This document shows, piece by piece, positions 50,213-59,161 of a DNA stretch of 64,000 nucleotides (position 1 is the first letter of the stretch; every line of letters begins with the position of its first letter). A model generated the notes under the pieces. That model saw only the letters and a list, made by a program, of their open reading frames with translations. It was not told the origin of the DNA and did no database searches. The DNA is taken from contig DATARD010000190.1 of assembly GCA_036264355.1 (NCBI GenBank), forward strand, positions 26,863 through 90,862, read 5' to 3'. Source of the DNA: UBA5704 sp036264355. GTDB lineage: Bacteria; Acidobacteriota; Thermoanaerobaculia; Multivoradales; UBA5704. The translations under genes were made by a program, and so were the position numbers.

Positions 50213-50968
50213 TCAATGCGGCTCTAGAGGGACATTGCGGAATTGGGCTTTCAGTCCTCGCCCACCGTAAAATCCTCCCGCCGCCTCCTGGATCTCGATT
50301 AAGGCTGCGCGTTTAACGCCGGAAGGTATTCCTTCGAAGCTCAGGACGGCCTTGATGGGCACCCCAGTGGTGAGGTTTGCAGCCGCAGGTGGTTTGTTAG
50401 ATCCAAAGGTTATCATAGGAACACGGGATCCTCCTCCGCCCAGGATCAATGACACGGCACTGTATTCAATTCCTCCTTCATCAATCAAGCGGGAATTCTC
50501 CGGAAGAAGATATAGAGTCCTGTCCTCCCCCTGATTTGTAACCAAGACTTCACATTCGAGGGCTGTTCCCGAACGAGCGCACTGCTTAAGCTCAAAGATG
50601 TGATCGCCGACTCGCTCCCGGAGAATTTCGGGTGCCGCGACAGGTCTGGTCGGTTCTCTCTCTGGTTCACGCGAAGTCGGCTCGACCGAAGAGGGAGTGA
50701 AACGGTCCGACGGCGTGGGCGTTGCCACAGCCGACGGAGTTGTGTCTGCTTGCTTAGGAGCCTGCGCTGGCAGCGCCGTTACAGGCTCGCGACCTGCTGA
50801 TGGAGAAGGGCCCGAAGGCCCATGCCCATCGCCAAGCGGAGGGGGTGATTGCTGGGCAAATCGGCCTTCACCAACGATTACCGCTGCAATGACTGCCGCG
50901 ATGACTGCCGCGATAACACCCCCTACAAATCCCGAGATTGTCTTCTTATGGTTACTGTCCGTGCCCAT
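50213..50968 (-). CDS. Membrane-anchored protein with C-terminal beta domain
   Basis: 251 residues. After a short cytoplasmic N-terminus there is one membrane helix made of near-repeats (VIAAVIAAVIAAVIV; the DNA repeats GATGACTGCCGC). A long Pro/Ser/Thr/Glu-rich linker follows. The C-terminal ~130 residues form a beta-sandwich-like domain (DHIFELKQCARSGTALECEV, NQGEDRTLYLLPENSRLIDE, GVPIKAVLSFEGIPSGVKRA) resembling DUF4352/extracellular Ig-like modules. It is oriented with the lipoprotein gene 97 bases downstream, so the two may form an envelope-associated pair. Function unknown. Confidence 0.7.
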   Translation of the reverse strand: MGTDSNHKKTISGFVGGVIAAVIAAVIAAVIVGEGRFAQQSPPPLGDGHGPSGPSPSAGREPVTALPAQAPKQADTTPSAVATPTPSDRFTPSSVEPTSREPEREPTRPVAAPEILRERVGDHIFELKQCARSGTALECEVLVTNQGEDRTLYLLPENSRLIDEGGIEYSAVSLILGGGGSRVPMITFGSNKPPAAANLTTGVPIKAVLSFEGIPSGVKRAALIEIQEAAGGFYGGRGLKAQFRNVPLEPH

Positions 50969-51812
50969 GATCGAACACTCCCCACTCTACTTACGACTTT
51001 TACGGTTACTTCTATTCCACTTATTCCACTTGTTTCTCAGGGTCGACTGAGAGTTTCGGCCTGCAAGCACGCTGGAATAGGTGCCTCGCGCCAGGGGGGG
51101 TCTGGGTGGGTAACCACCCAGGTCTACTCGGAAACCCGCTCCCTCCATGACTCCCTATACGCCTGAGGTTCAGCAGAACCTTCGCCAACAACGCTTGATT
51201 GCGATCATACCAGATTCCTGGATGCCACACACCGAAGTCGCTTTTGCCGACGCTACGGGCAGGTCCTTCACGGTTGCGTTGGCGAAAGGGGAGGTGCGCG
51301 ACAAACGAGAGCACACTTTCCCTCATCAAGCAGGCACGGCCTGCCACCAAGGCGCGCCTCTGCCCTGCTTGGAAAGGAGCTCTGTGCTCATGGACCGCCA
51401 GTCCCGTGGTTCCTCCGTGGCCGCCTCGGCCAGCTCTCTGGCCCGGATGGCCAGGCAACTTTGATGGGGCGGTCCGGGCCGGGCCGCCCGGTGGCCGGAG
51501 TGGAACTGGCCCGGTTCGCAGTGGGAATCTCCGGCCGGCTCGACGAGGAGCGCTATGGGCGCGGCCTGGTGGCGGACACGCAGGCGATGGCGTGGGCCTG
51601 CCTCGGCAACTCCTACCGGGTCGCTTCGGATCTGCGACGGGCCGAGGAGCCGTTGGACGAGGATCCCCGGCTCGTTCCTAAGCCGTCCCAGGGACAAGGG
51701 CCTCCAGCCCAGGATTTCAATCCTGGGTGTGGGAAACCCAAAATCCCGCCAAAGGTTTGACCGCGAGGAGCCTGCGATATGATGCAGGAAGTCCTGAGCT
51801 GTGGAGGTGTCT
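50969..51812. other. Decayed intergenic region with TPR remnant and REP-like hairpin
   Basis: From 50969 to ~51350 the sequence is relatively AT-rich and I see no convincing gene. From about 51536 to 51660 the plus-strand frame reads DEERYGRGLVADTQAMAWAC then LGNSYRVASDLRRAEEPLDE. That matches the TPR segment of large regulatory proteins and is a fragment without start or end. CCCAGGATT-TC-AATCCTGGG (51708-51727) is a perfect 9-bp hairpin, part of a REP-like word AGCCCAGGATTTCAATCCTG. The DUF2007 leader follows. Confidence 0.5.
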
Positions 51813-52103
51813 ATGGACGAGACTGCGGACGAGACGACCGACGAGACCAACGACGAGGCCTGGAAGACCGCCAAGATCGTGGGAACCGACGAAGAGGCCT
51901 CTCTGGTCATCGGCTTCCTGAACAACAACGGCATCGAGGCCCAGGTGGAGTCGCTGCATGCCAGCGAGTTCCCGACCGACTTCGGTCACCTGGGCGAGGT
52001 GCATGTGATGGTGCCGCCCGGGCAGTTGGCGGAGGCGCAGCAGTTGCTGGAGACGATCGACGCGGAGACGGCCGTGCCGGCCGCCGAGGGCGACGGAGAG
52101 TAG
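51813..52103 (+). CDS. DUF2007-like putative signal-transducing protein
   Basis: 96 residues. An acidic N-terminus (MDETADETTDETNDEAW) precedes a single DUF2007-type domain: KTAKIVGTDEEASLVIGFLN, NNGIEAQVESLHASEFPTDF and HVMVPPGQLAEAQQLLETID. Members are small alpha/beta modules of unclear role. GGAGG lies 7 bases before the ATG; an upstream in-frame GTG at 51801 overlaps that site and is less likely. It is eight bases ahead of the Ser/Thr kinase gene. Confidence 0.85.
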   Translation: MDETADETTDETNDEAWKTAKIVGTDEEASLVIGFLNNNGIEAQVESLHASEFPTDFGHLGEVHVMVPPGQLAEAQQLLETIDAETAVPAAEGDGE

Positions 52104-52111
52104 GCCCCGCG

Positions 52112-54265
52112 GTGACCGATCCCACCGATCCCACCGATCCAATGGGGGGCCGCATGGTCGGCCGCTACCGCATCCTGGACTTCCTGGGTGCCGGTGCCAT
52201 GGGTGAGGTGTTCCTCGCCGAGGACCCGCAGATCGAGCGCCGGCTCGCCATCAAGACGGTGCGCCTGGCCGGCCGGCCGCAGGAGATCGAGGACCGCAAG
52301 CGCCGCCTGCTGCGCGAGGCGCGGGCCGCCGGACGCCTGCTGCACCCGAACGTGGTGACGCTGTTCGACGCCGGCGAGGCGGAGGGGATGCTCTATCTCG
52401 CGTTCGAGCTGGTCGAGGGCACGGATCTCGCCGGACGCCTGGAGGCCGGCCCGCCGCTGTCGCTGCGCGAGGTGCTGCGCATCATCCGCCAGGTGGCGGA
52501 CGCGCTCGACTTCGCCCACCGGCAGGGGATCGTGCACCGCGACATCAAGCCGAGCAACGTGCTGCTCGACAAGCAGGGGAAGGTGAAGGTCGCCGACTTC
52601 GGCATCGCCAAGGTGACCGGCCAGAGCACCGAGCTGACGGTGGCCGGCTCGGTGATGGGGAGCCCGCAGTATCTGTCGCCGGAGCAGATCCGCGGCGAGG
52701 AGCTGGACGGGCGGAGCGACATCTTCTCGCTCGGGGTGGTGCTCTACGAGCTGCTGTCGCAGAAGCGCCCGTTCGACGGCGACACGATCACCACGCTGGT
52801 GTATCAGATCCTGCACAAGGAGCCGCCTCCGATCTCGGAGCTGCGCGCGGTGCCCGAGCGGCTGGAGGCGCTGCTGCGCCGCATGCTGGCGAAGAATCGC
52901 GACGACCGCTTCGCCACCGCCGCCGAGCTGGCGGCCGAGGTGGCGGCCTGCGAGCGCGAGCTGTCGGACGAGACGCTCTCCGCGCCGGCCGCGAACCTGC
53001 CGATGCAGGCGACGCGCATGCTGCCCAAGCGCACCACGGACGGGGTGCCGTCGCCGCAGGCTTCGGCGCCGCCGGGCACGCCGGTGACCGGCTCCTCGGT
53101 TCCTCCCCCGTCCCTGCCGCCGCGGGTGGCGACGCCGCCGCCCATTCCGGCCCGCGCGACGGCGCCACCCCCGGTCATGCCCGACACCGCCGCGCCGGTC
53201 GCCGCCTCGCCGTCGCGGCCGGGATATGGCAAGAGCCTGGCGGTGGCGATCATGCTGGTGCTCTTCCTGATGGTCGGCGCCGGCGCCGCCGGGGTGTGGT
53301 GGTTCTTCTTCCGCCATCCGGTGACCCAGGAAGGCAACGGCGTCGGCATCCCGCCGGGCCAGGAGACTCCGGTCGCGGCGAGCAGCACGCCGCCGCAGGG
53401 CGCCGACTCCACTCCTCCGGCGGTCTCTGCCGCCACGCCGCCGCCGGACCTTGCGGCGGCACCAACGACGCAAGCTCCGCCGATTTCAATCCCGCCGGGG
53501 CAGATGGTGCGGCAGACACCGCCCGGCCGTCCCGAACCGCCCGCGCCAACTGCGCCGCCGGTGCCGGCTCCCACCCCGCGCCAGCATGGACCGTTCGTGC
53601 CGCCCGCGGCGACCGGCTCGCCGGAGAGGCCGCAGCCGCCGGCTCCCGAGCCGCCGGTCCGGCAGGCCGAGCCGGAGGAGGAAGAGCAGCCCCGGCGCTC
53701 GGCCGGTGGACCGGTGGATCAGACCCTGAAGACCGGGGTCGCTCTCGTCTTCCGCCCGACTCCTCCCGATGCCTATGTGCTGGTGGACGGCACGATGATC
53801 GGGCAGGCGACCGAGTGGAACGGCCAGAAGGGAGGGCGCACCTACACCCTCTCCCCCGGCGAGCATCTGATCAAGCTGCGCAGCGCGGGACTGAAAGACT
53901 TCGTCCTCCGCGTCGAAGCCGGCGAGGTCGGGGGCGTGACGCCGATCCTCTCTCATTTGAAGCCCATGGGCGCGGCGCAGAACGACGCCTCGGATCTCAA
54001 GGTGTACCGGGTGCGCGAATCGATCGGCTTCCGCGTCGAGCCGCCGGGTGCCACGATCCTGGTGGACGGTCAGCCGGCCGGGCTGGTCAAGAGCTTCGGC
54101 GGCCGTTTCGCACAGCCCGGCACCTGGCTGAAGCTGCCGCCGGGCCGCCATCGCATCGGCCTCACCGCGTCCGGCAGGAGCCGCCAGGACTTCATCGTCG
54201 AGGTGTTCGAAGGGGCCGACAAGGACCGCGACCACATCGAGGCGACTCTGCAACCGGGAGGGTAA
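52112..54265 (+). CDS. Ser/Thr protein kinase with membrane helix and PEGA-type C-terminus
   Basis: 717 residues. The Hanks-type kinase domain (about 18-285) has the Gly loop FLGAGAMGEVFLAE, catalytic Lys48 (LAIKTVRL), HRDIKPSNV with Asp144 and DFGIAK at 162. A Pro-rich linker leads to a membrane helix at about 374-397 (SLAVAIMLVLFLMVGAGAAG). After another Pro-rich stretch come two PEGA-like domains (PPDAYVLVDGTMIGQATEWN, VEPPGATILVDGQPAGLVKS), expected outside the cytoplasm as sensors. Start is a GTG at 52112 without a strong ribosome site; the first codons are a triplicated CGATCCCAC motif (DPTDPTDP). Confidence 0.92.
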   Translation: MTDPTDPTDPMGGRMVGRYRILDFLGAGAMGEVFLAEDPQIERRLAIKTVRLAGRPQEIEDRKRRLLREARAAGRLLHPNVVTLFDAGEAEGMLYLAFELVEGTDLAGRLEAGPPLSLREVLRIIRQVADALDFAHRQGIVHRDIKPSNVLLDKQGKVKVADFGIAKVTGQSTELTVAGSVMGSPQYLSPEQIRGEELDGRSDIFSLGVVLYELLSQKRPFDGDTITTLVYQILHKEPPPISELRAVPERLEALLRRMLAKNRDDRFATAAELAAEVAACERELSDETLSAPAANLPMQATRMLPKRTTDGVPSPQASAPPGTPVTGSSVPPPSLPPRVATPPPIPARATAPPPVMPDTAAPVAASPSRPGYGKSLAVAIMLVLFLMVGAGAAGVWWFFFRHPVTQEGNGVGIPPGQETPVAASSTPPQGADSTPPAVSAATPPPDLAAAPTTQAPPISIPPGQMVRQTPPGRPEPPAPTAPPVPAPTPRQHGPFVPPAATGSPERPQPPAPEPPVRQAEPEEEEQPRRSAGGPVDQTLKTGVALVFRPTPPDAYVLVDGTMIGQATEWNGQKGGRTYTLSPGEHLIKLRSAGLKDFVLRVEAGEVGGVTPILSHLKPMGAAQNDASDLKVYRVRESIGFRVEPPGATILVDGQPAGLVKSFGGRFAQPGTWLKLPPGRHRIGLTASGRSRQDFIVEVFEGADKDRDHIEATLQPGG

Positions 54266-54273
54266 GGCAGGAA

Positions 54274-55539
54274 ATGACGACGCAACCCACGCTGCCCGGC
54301 AAACCGCGGCTGGATCACCTGGACAACGGGCTCACCGTCTGCCTGCTGGAGAACCGCCAGGCGCCGATCGTCACCTCGGCCCTCTTCTATAAGGTGGGCA
54401 CGCGCGACGAGCCGGCGGGGCAGGGCGGCATCGCCCATTTCCTCGAGCACATGATGTTCAAGGGCTCGGCCCACTACGGCCCGGGGGAGATCGACCGCAA
54501 GACGCAGGCTCTCGGCGGCAGCAACAACGCCTTCACCAGCCACGACTCGACCGGCTATTACTTCAACTTCGCCGCCTACCGCTGGACCGAGGCGCTGGCC
54601 ATCGAGGTGGACCGGATGGCCGCGCTGACACTCGATCCCGGCGAGGTGGCGAGCGAGCGCCAGGTGATCCTCGAAGAGATCGCGATGTATGACAGCGAGC
54701 CATGGGATGCGCTGGAGATGGAGGTGCAGGCCGGCCTCTTCCTCCCCCACCCCTACGGCCGCCCGGTGCTCGGCACGCGCGAGGAGCTGCTCGCCACCGG
54801 CGCGGACGAGCTGCGCGCCTTCCACGGCCGCTTCTACCGCCCCGGCAACGGGGTGCTGGTGGTGGCCGGAGACCTCGGACCCGACGTGATGGACGCGATC
54901 GACGCCACCTTCGGCCGCGTTCCCGGCGGCGGCGAGCGGCGCGGCGGCTTCGCGCCGCCGCTCTCCTGGCCAGAGGGAATCCGCCGCATCGAACGGCGCA
55001 AGGGAGAGGTGGCCCGCATGCTGATGGCGCTGCCGGGGCCGTCCGGCGACCACCCCGACCACCCGCCGCTGCGGCTGGTCACCACGATCCTCGCCGGCGG
55101 CCGCACCAGCCGGCTGCAGGACGCGCTGGTGGACAGCGGCCAGCTCTGCGCCTGGGTGTCGGCCGATCTGTCGGAGAGCCTCGACGCGAGCCAGATCAGC
55201 ATCGCCGCCGAGGTGGTGCCCGGCATCGAGCCGGAGCGGGTGGAGGCGGAGGTGCTGCGCCTGCTCGCCGATCTGGTCACCGACCCGCCGACCCCGGAAG
55301 AGGTGGAGCGGGCACGGCAGATCGCCACCGCCGACTGGGTGTTCGGCCATGAGAAGGTCCACCAGCAGGCGATCTCCTTGGGCCTCTCCGCCACTCTCTT
55401 CGATCTCGACTACATCAACCGTCACCTGGCGGGTCTGCTCGCGGCGAGCCCGGAGCAGGTTCTCGAGGTGATCTCCCGCTATCTCCGTCCCGAGCGCGGC
55501 GCGGTGCTCGGCTGGTCGCTCCCGCGCGCCGAATCGTGA
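54274..55539 (+). CDS. M16-family zinc peptidase, active-type subunit
   Basis: 421 residues. The inverted zinc motif HFLEH is at 55-59 in GGIAHFLEHMMFKGS, with the distal Glu in ERQVILEEIAMYDSEPWDAL. LDNGLTVCLLENRQAPIVTS, FYRPGNGVLVVAGDL and the C-terminal M16 half (LAGGRTSRLQDALVDSGQLC) complete the fold. M16 enzymes degrade or process peptides; no signal peptide is seen, so it acts in the cytosol. The stop overlaps the GTG of the aminotransferase gene by four bases, and a second M16 homologue lies just beyond. Confidence 0.93.
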   Translation: MTTQPTLPGKPRLDHLDNGLTVCLLENRQAPIVTSALFYKVGTRDEPAGQGGIAHFLEHMMFKGSAHYGPGEIDRKTQALGGSNNAFTSHDSTGYYFNFAAYRWTEALAIEVDRMAALTLDPGEVASERQVILEEIAMYDSEPWDALEMEVQAGLFLPHPYGRPVLGTREELLATGADELRAFHGRFYRPGNGVLVVAGDLGPDVMDAIDATFGRVPGGGERRGGFAPPLSWPEGIRRIERRKGEVARMLMALPGPSGDHPDHPPLRLVTTILAGGRTSRLQDALVDSGQLCAWVSADLSESLDASQISIAAEVVPGIEPERVEAEVLRLLADLVTDPPTPEEVERARQIATADWVFGHEKVHQQAISLGLSATLFDLDYINRHLAGLLAASPEQVLEVISRYLRPERGAVLGWSLPRAES

Positions 55540-56756
55540 CGCCGGCGGACACGGACGAGCGCGTCCGCGCCTGGCGCCTGGACACGCCGGGCTGCAACGG
55601 CCCGGCGCCGCTCATTCACCTCAACAACGCCGGCGCCTCGCTGATGCCGCGGCCGGTGATCGACGCCATCCATCGCCACATCGACCTGGAAGCCGAAATC
55701 GGCGGCTATGAGGCGGAAGACGCGGTCGCGGAGCGGGTGGCGGAGACCTATGCGCTGGTCGGGCGGCTGATCGGCGCGCCGGCGGGCAACGTGGCGCTGG
55801 TGGAAAACGCCACGGTGGCGGTGGCGCAGGCGCTCTCCGCCTTCGACTTCCACGCCGGCGACGTGCTGGTGACGACGCACAACGACTACACCTCGAACCA
55901 GCTCATGTACCTCGCCCTGGCGGAGCGGCTCGGGATCGAGGTGCGGCGCGCCGGCGACCTGCCGGGCGGCGGCGTCGATCCGGAGTCGGTGCGCCGCCTG
56001 GTGGCGCATCCGCGCTGCCGGCTGGTGGCGCTGACCTGGGTGCCGACCAACTCCGGCCTGGTGCAGCCGGCCGAGGAGGTGGGCGCGATCTGCGACGAGG
56101 CGGGCGTGCCCTATCTGGTGGACGCCTGCCAGGCGGTCGGCCAGCTTCCGGTGGACGTCACCCGGCTGCATTGCGACTTCCTGGCCGCCACGGCGCGCAA
56201 GTTCCTGCGCGGCCCGCGGGGGATCGGCTTCCTCTATGTCGCGGACCGCACGCTGGAACGGGGCGCCTACCCGCTCGCGCTCGACATGCGCGGCGGCAGT
56301 CTGGTGGACGCCGGCACGTTCACCCTGGCTCCCGGCGCCCGCCGGTTCGAAAACTGGGAGTACTCGTACGCGCTCGTCCTCGGCCTCGGCGAGGCCGCGC
56401 GCTACGCGACCGCGGCAGGCCCCGAAGCCGGCCGGCGGTCGCAGGCGCTCGCCACCCATCTGCGGGAGCGGCTGGCGGCGGTCCCCGGCATCTCTTTGCT
56501 GGACCGCGGACCGCGCCTGTGCGCCATCGTCACCGCGCAGGTGCCGGGCTTTCCGCAGGCCGCCGACCTCGTCCGCCGGCTGCGCGCCGCGGGGATCAAT
56601 ACCAGTGCCTCGGTCAGTGGCCGAGGACCGTTCAACGCGCCCGGCGCGGAAGGGATTTCGGTGCTGCGCATCTCGCCTCACTACTACAACACCACAGAAG
56701 AGATCGATGCGGCGGTGGAAGCCATCGCCAAAGAGGCGGACCATGGCTCTGTCTGA
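55536..56756 (+). CDS. Class V aminotransferase embedded between two M16 genes
   Basis: 406 residues. PLP fold-type I: PLIHLNNAGASLMPRPVIDA, NVALVENATVAVAQALSAFD, TTHNDYTSNQLMYLALAERL, GVPYLVDACQAVGQLPVDVT and the PLP lysine in DFLAATARKFLRGPRGIGFL. The subfamily includes cysteine desulfurase-like and ergothioneine C-S lyase-like (EgtE) enzymes; I cannot choose between them. Both ends overlap peptidase genes (4 bases upstream, 14 downstream), which strongly implies a single translated unit with the two M16 proteins. Confidence 0.85.
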   Translation: MTPADTDERVRAWRLDTPGCNGPAPLIHLNNAGASLMPRPVIDAIHRHIDLEAEIGGYEAEDAVAERVAETYALVGRLIGAPAGNVALVENATVAVAQALSAFDFHAGDVLVTTHNDYTSNQLMYLALAERLGIEVRRAGDLPGGGVDPESVRRLVAHPRCRLVALTWVPTNSGLVQPAEEVGAICDEAGVPYLVDACQAVGQLPVDVTRLHCDFLAATARKFLRGPRGIGFLYVADRTLERGAYPLALDMRGGSLVDAGTFTLAPGARRFENWEYSYALVLGLGEAARYATAAGPEAGRRSQALATHLRERLAAVPGISLLDRGPRLCAIVTAQVPGFPQAADLVRRLRAAGINTSASVSGRGPFNAPGAEGISVLRISPHYYNTTEEIDAAVEAIAKEADHGSV

Positions 56757-57990
56757 CAACGTCCAGCTCTGCGTGCGCCGGGTGGAGGGCGCGCCGGTGG
56801 TGGCGGTGCGCCTCTGGATCTGCGCCGGCGGGCGCCGCGAGCTGATCCCCGGCCAGGCGCTGGTCACCGGCCGCATGCTGACCGAAGGGACGGCGGGCCG
56901 CGACTGGCGCCGGATCGCCGACGACGCCGAAAACAAGGGGATGATCCTGTCGAGCTTCGGCACCTTCGAGAACCACGGGGTGACCATCGACGCCCTCGCC
57001 CACGACTGGGAGCGGGCCCTGGAGTGGACGGCGGAGATGCTCATCGAGCCCACCTTTCCCGAGGACCGCTGCGCCTGGATGGCGAAGCAGGCGGCGGCGG
57101 AGCTCGAAAGCCTGACCGACCAGCCGGACATCAAGACAGCCTGGGGATTTCTCGCCCAGCTCTACAGCCCGCACCCGCGCAGCCGGCCGCTCCATGGCAG
57201 CGTCGAAAGCCTGCTCAGCCTGACCCCCGCCGACTGTGCCCGCTTCCACGCCGCCTCCCTCTCCGGTGGCGTGCTGGTGGCGGTCGCCGGCGTGATCGAC
57301 GAGGACGCGGTGCGCCGCCGTCTGGAAGAGCTGTTCGCCACCCTCCCCGCCGCCGGCGAGGTGCTGCCCCAGCCGCCGGCGCCGGTGGGCCTGCCCGGCC
57401 GCGGCGCGGTGCAGACCGAGGCCGAAGACCAGGCGCACCTCTACATGGGCCACCTCACCGTCGACCGCCGCCATCCCGACTACACCGCGCTCGAAGTCGC
57501 GGCGGTGATCCTCGGCTCGGGCGCCGGCCTCACCGGACGCATCCCGATGCGCATCCGCGAGCAGGAGGGGCTGGCCTACAGCGCCCATGCGCAGACCACA
57601 GCCGGCGCCGGGCTCGATCCGGGCCGCCTGCTCGCCTATGTCGGGACCTCGCCGGCCACCGTCGACCAGGCGGAAGCCGGAGTCCGCGCCGAGATCGCCC
57701 GCCTGGTGGACGACGGCATCGCGGACGCCGAGCTCGAGGAGGCGCGCGCCTATCTCCTCGGCCGCGAGCCATTCCGCCGCGAGACCGCCCGCCAGTGGGC
57801 CGACCTGCTCATCGAAGCGGTGGAGTACGGCCTTCCCCTGGCAGATCCCGAGCACCGCCGGCGCGAGCTCGAAGCGCTGGACCGCGAGACGGTCGAAGCG
57901 GCCATCCGGCGCCACATCCGGCCGGCCGACCTGCGGGTCACCGTGGGGCTGCCCGGCGTGCCCGGGGAAGTTGCGGCCGAGGCGGAGTAG
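56743..57990 (+). CDS. M16-family protein lacking the zinc motif
   Basis: 415 residues with the M16 fold. The position of HxxEH is LVTGRMLTEGTAGRDW, so His and the catalytic Glu are lost. The rest is conserved: KGMILSSFGTFENHGVTIDA, LSGGVLVAVAGVIDEDAVRR, LGSGAGLTGRIPMRIREQEG and LAYSAHAQTTAGAGLDPGRL. It therefore looks like the non-catalytic partner of the active M16 subunit, as in two-subunit M16B enzymes. The ATG lies within the last codons of the aminotransferase gene. Confidence 0.88.
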   Translation: MALSDNVQLCVRRVEGAPVVAVRLWICAGGRRELIPGQALVTGRMLTEGTAGRDWRRIADDAENKGMILSSFGTFENHGVTIDALAHDWERALEWTAEMLIEPTFPEDRCAWMAKQAAAELESLTDQPDIKTAWGFLAQLYSPHPRSRPLHGSVESLLSLTPADCARFHAASLSGGVLVAVAGVIDEDAVRRRLEELFATLPAAGEVLPQPPAPVGLPGRGAVQTEAEDQAHLYMGHLTVDRRHPDYTALEVAAVILGSGAGLTGRIPMRIREQEGLAYSAHAQTTAGAGLDPGRLLAYVGTSPATVDQAEAGVRAEIARLVDDGIADAELEEARAYLLGREPFRRETARQWADLLIEAVEYGLPLADPEHRRRELEALDRETVEAAIRRHIRPADLRVTVGLPGVPGEVAAEAE

Positions 57991-57995
57991 CAGCC

Positions 57996-58001
57996 TATAA
58001 T
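57996..58001 (+). promoter_or_regulatory. Candidate -10 box upstream of yjbQ
   Basis: TATAAT at 57996-58001 in CAGCCTATAATCCC, only nine bases before the ATG of the next gene. If used, the transcript would be leaderless or nearly so. The same word occurs ahead of the DUF362 gene. Confidence 0.35.
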
Positions 58002-58010
58002 CCCTTCGCC

Positions 58011-58427
58011 ATGTCTATCGTTCAGGGCCACCTCGAGCTTCAGACCTCGGCGGACACGGACGTCGTCGATCTCACGCCCGACGTCTCCGACTTCGTCGCC
58101 GGAACCGGGATCCAGGAAGGGATCCTCGTCATCTTCGTGCCCGGCTCGACCGCCAGCATCACGACGATCGAGTACGAAAGCGGCGCGATCGCGGACCTCA
58201 AGCGCGCCATGGAGCGCCTGGCACCGCGGGACGAGCACTACGAGCACAACCTGCGCTGGGGGGATGGCAACGGCTACTCCCACATCCGCGCCGCGATGCT
58301 CGGACCCTCGGTGACCGTGCCCGTGCAGGGAGGCCAGCTCGCGCTCGGCACCTGGCAGCAGATCGTGCTCTGCGACTTCGACAACCGGCCCCGGCGGCGC
58401 CGCGTTCTGCTCCGGCTGCTGAGCTGA
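58011..58427 (+). CDS. yjbQ: YjbQ-family (secondary thiamine-phosphate synthase-like) protein
   Basis: 138 residues, the full length of the UPF0047/YjbQ family. Diagnostic stretches: TDVVDLTPDVSDFVAGTGIQ, ILVIFVPGSTASITTIEYES, HNLRWGDGNGYSHIRAAMLG, SVTVPVQGGQLALGTWQQIV and LCDFDNRPRRRRVLLRLL. Conserved His and Asp residues lie in the GDGNGYSHIRA region. Members can replace ThiE weakly, but the physiological role is unresolved. There is no visible Shine-Dalgarno site. Confidence 0.93.
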   Translation: MSIVQGHLELQTSADTDVVDLTPDVSDFVAGTGIQEGILVIFVPGSTASITTIEYESGAIADLKRAMERLAPRDEHYEHNLRWGDGNGYSHIRAAMLGPSVTVPVQGGQLALGTWQQIVLCDFDNRPRRRRVLLRLLS

Positions 58428-58435
58428 TCTTCAGG

Positions 58436-59161
58436 ATGGCACGCCGCCGCCGCGTCCTCTTTCCGCCGGTGAGCTGGACCTCGCCCGAAGGAGTGATCGC
58501 CGTCGGCGGCCGTCCTGATCCCGAAACGCTCGTCGAAGCCTATACGCGGGGAATCTTCCCCTGGCCGCACGAGGGGATGCCGCTCCTCTGGTTCTGTCCG
58601 GACCCGCGCTTCGTCCTCCTCCCCGGCGAGGCGCACATCGCCCGCTCGCTGCGCAAGACGATGCGGCGCGGCCTCTACGAGGTGCGGACCGACACCGCCT
58701 TCACCGCGGTGATGCGCGCCTGCTCCACCGTTCACCGGCCCGGCCAGGACGGCACCTGGATCACGCCCGACATGCTGGCCGGCTACACCGCTCTCCACCG
58801 GCAGGGGCTCGCCCACTCCATCGAGACCTGGCAGGACGGCAAGCTGGTGGGCGGCCTCTACGGCGTCTCCCTCGGCGCGGTGTTCTACGGCGAATCGATG
58901 TTCGCCCGCGCTCCCGACGCCTCGAAAGTCGCGTTCGCCACCCTGCTCGCCAACCTCCTCCACTGGCGCTTCGAGCTCGTGGACTGCCAGAACAGCACCG
59001 AGCACCTCGCCCGCTTCGGCGCCGAGGACTGGCCGCGCGACCGTTTCCTCACCGCCCTGGAGCATGCCCTCCGCGCTCCGACCCGGCCCGGTCCGTGGAC
59101 GTTCGACCTTGGACCCGCGGAAGCCGCGGAGAGCCAGCGGTTAAAAAAAGGACCCGAATGA
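58436..59161 (+). CDS. aat: Leucyl/phenylalanyl-tRNA-protein transferase
   Basis: 241 residues. Aat motifs: GVIAVGGRPDPETLVEAYTR, GIFPWPHEGMPLLWFCPDPR, DGTWITPDMLAGYTALHRQG, AHSIETWQDGKLVGGLYGVS, GAVFYGESMFARAPDASKVA and FELVDCQNSTEHLARFGAED. It adds Leu or Phe to N-terminal Arg/Lys of proteins, making them N-end-rule substrates for ClpS/ClpAP. It starts 8 bases after yjbQ, and its stop overlaps the VOC gene by four bases (ATGA). Confidence 0.95.
   Translation: MARRRRVLFPPVSWTSPEGVIAVGGRPDPETLVEAYTRGIFPWPHEGMPLLWFCPDPRFVLLPGEAHIARSLRKTMRRGLYEVRTDTAFTAVMRACSTVHRPGQDGTWITPDMLAGYTALHRQGLAHSIETWQDGKLVGGLYGVSLGAVFYGESMFARAPDASKVAFATLLANLLHWRFELVDCQNSTEHLARFGAEDWPRDRFLTALEHALRAPTRPGPWTFDLGPAEAAESQRLKKGPE

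Noticed and set aside
51147..51464. A 105-codon open frame in the decayed region
   Set aside because: No family features, no ribosome site and Ser/Arg/Ala-rich composition. It probably spans degraded regulatory-gene sequence.
54070..55425. A 451-codon minus-strand frame opposite the M16 peptidase
   Set aside because: Antisense of a gene with a clear HFLEH zinc motif. The reverse frame has no recognisable domain.
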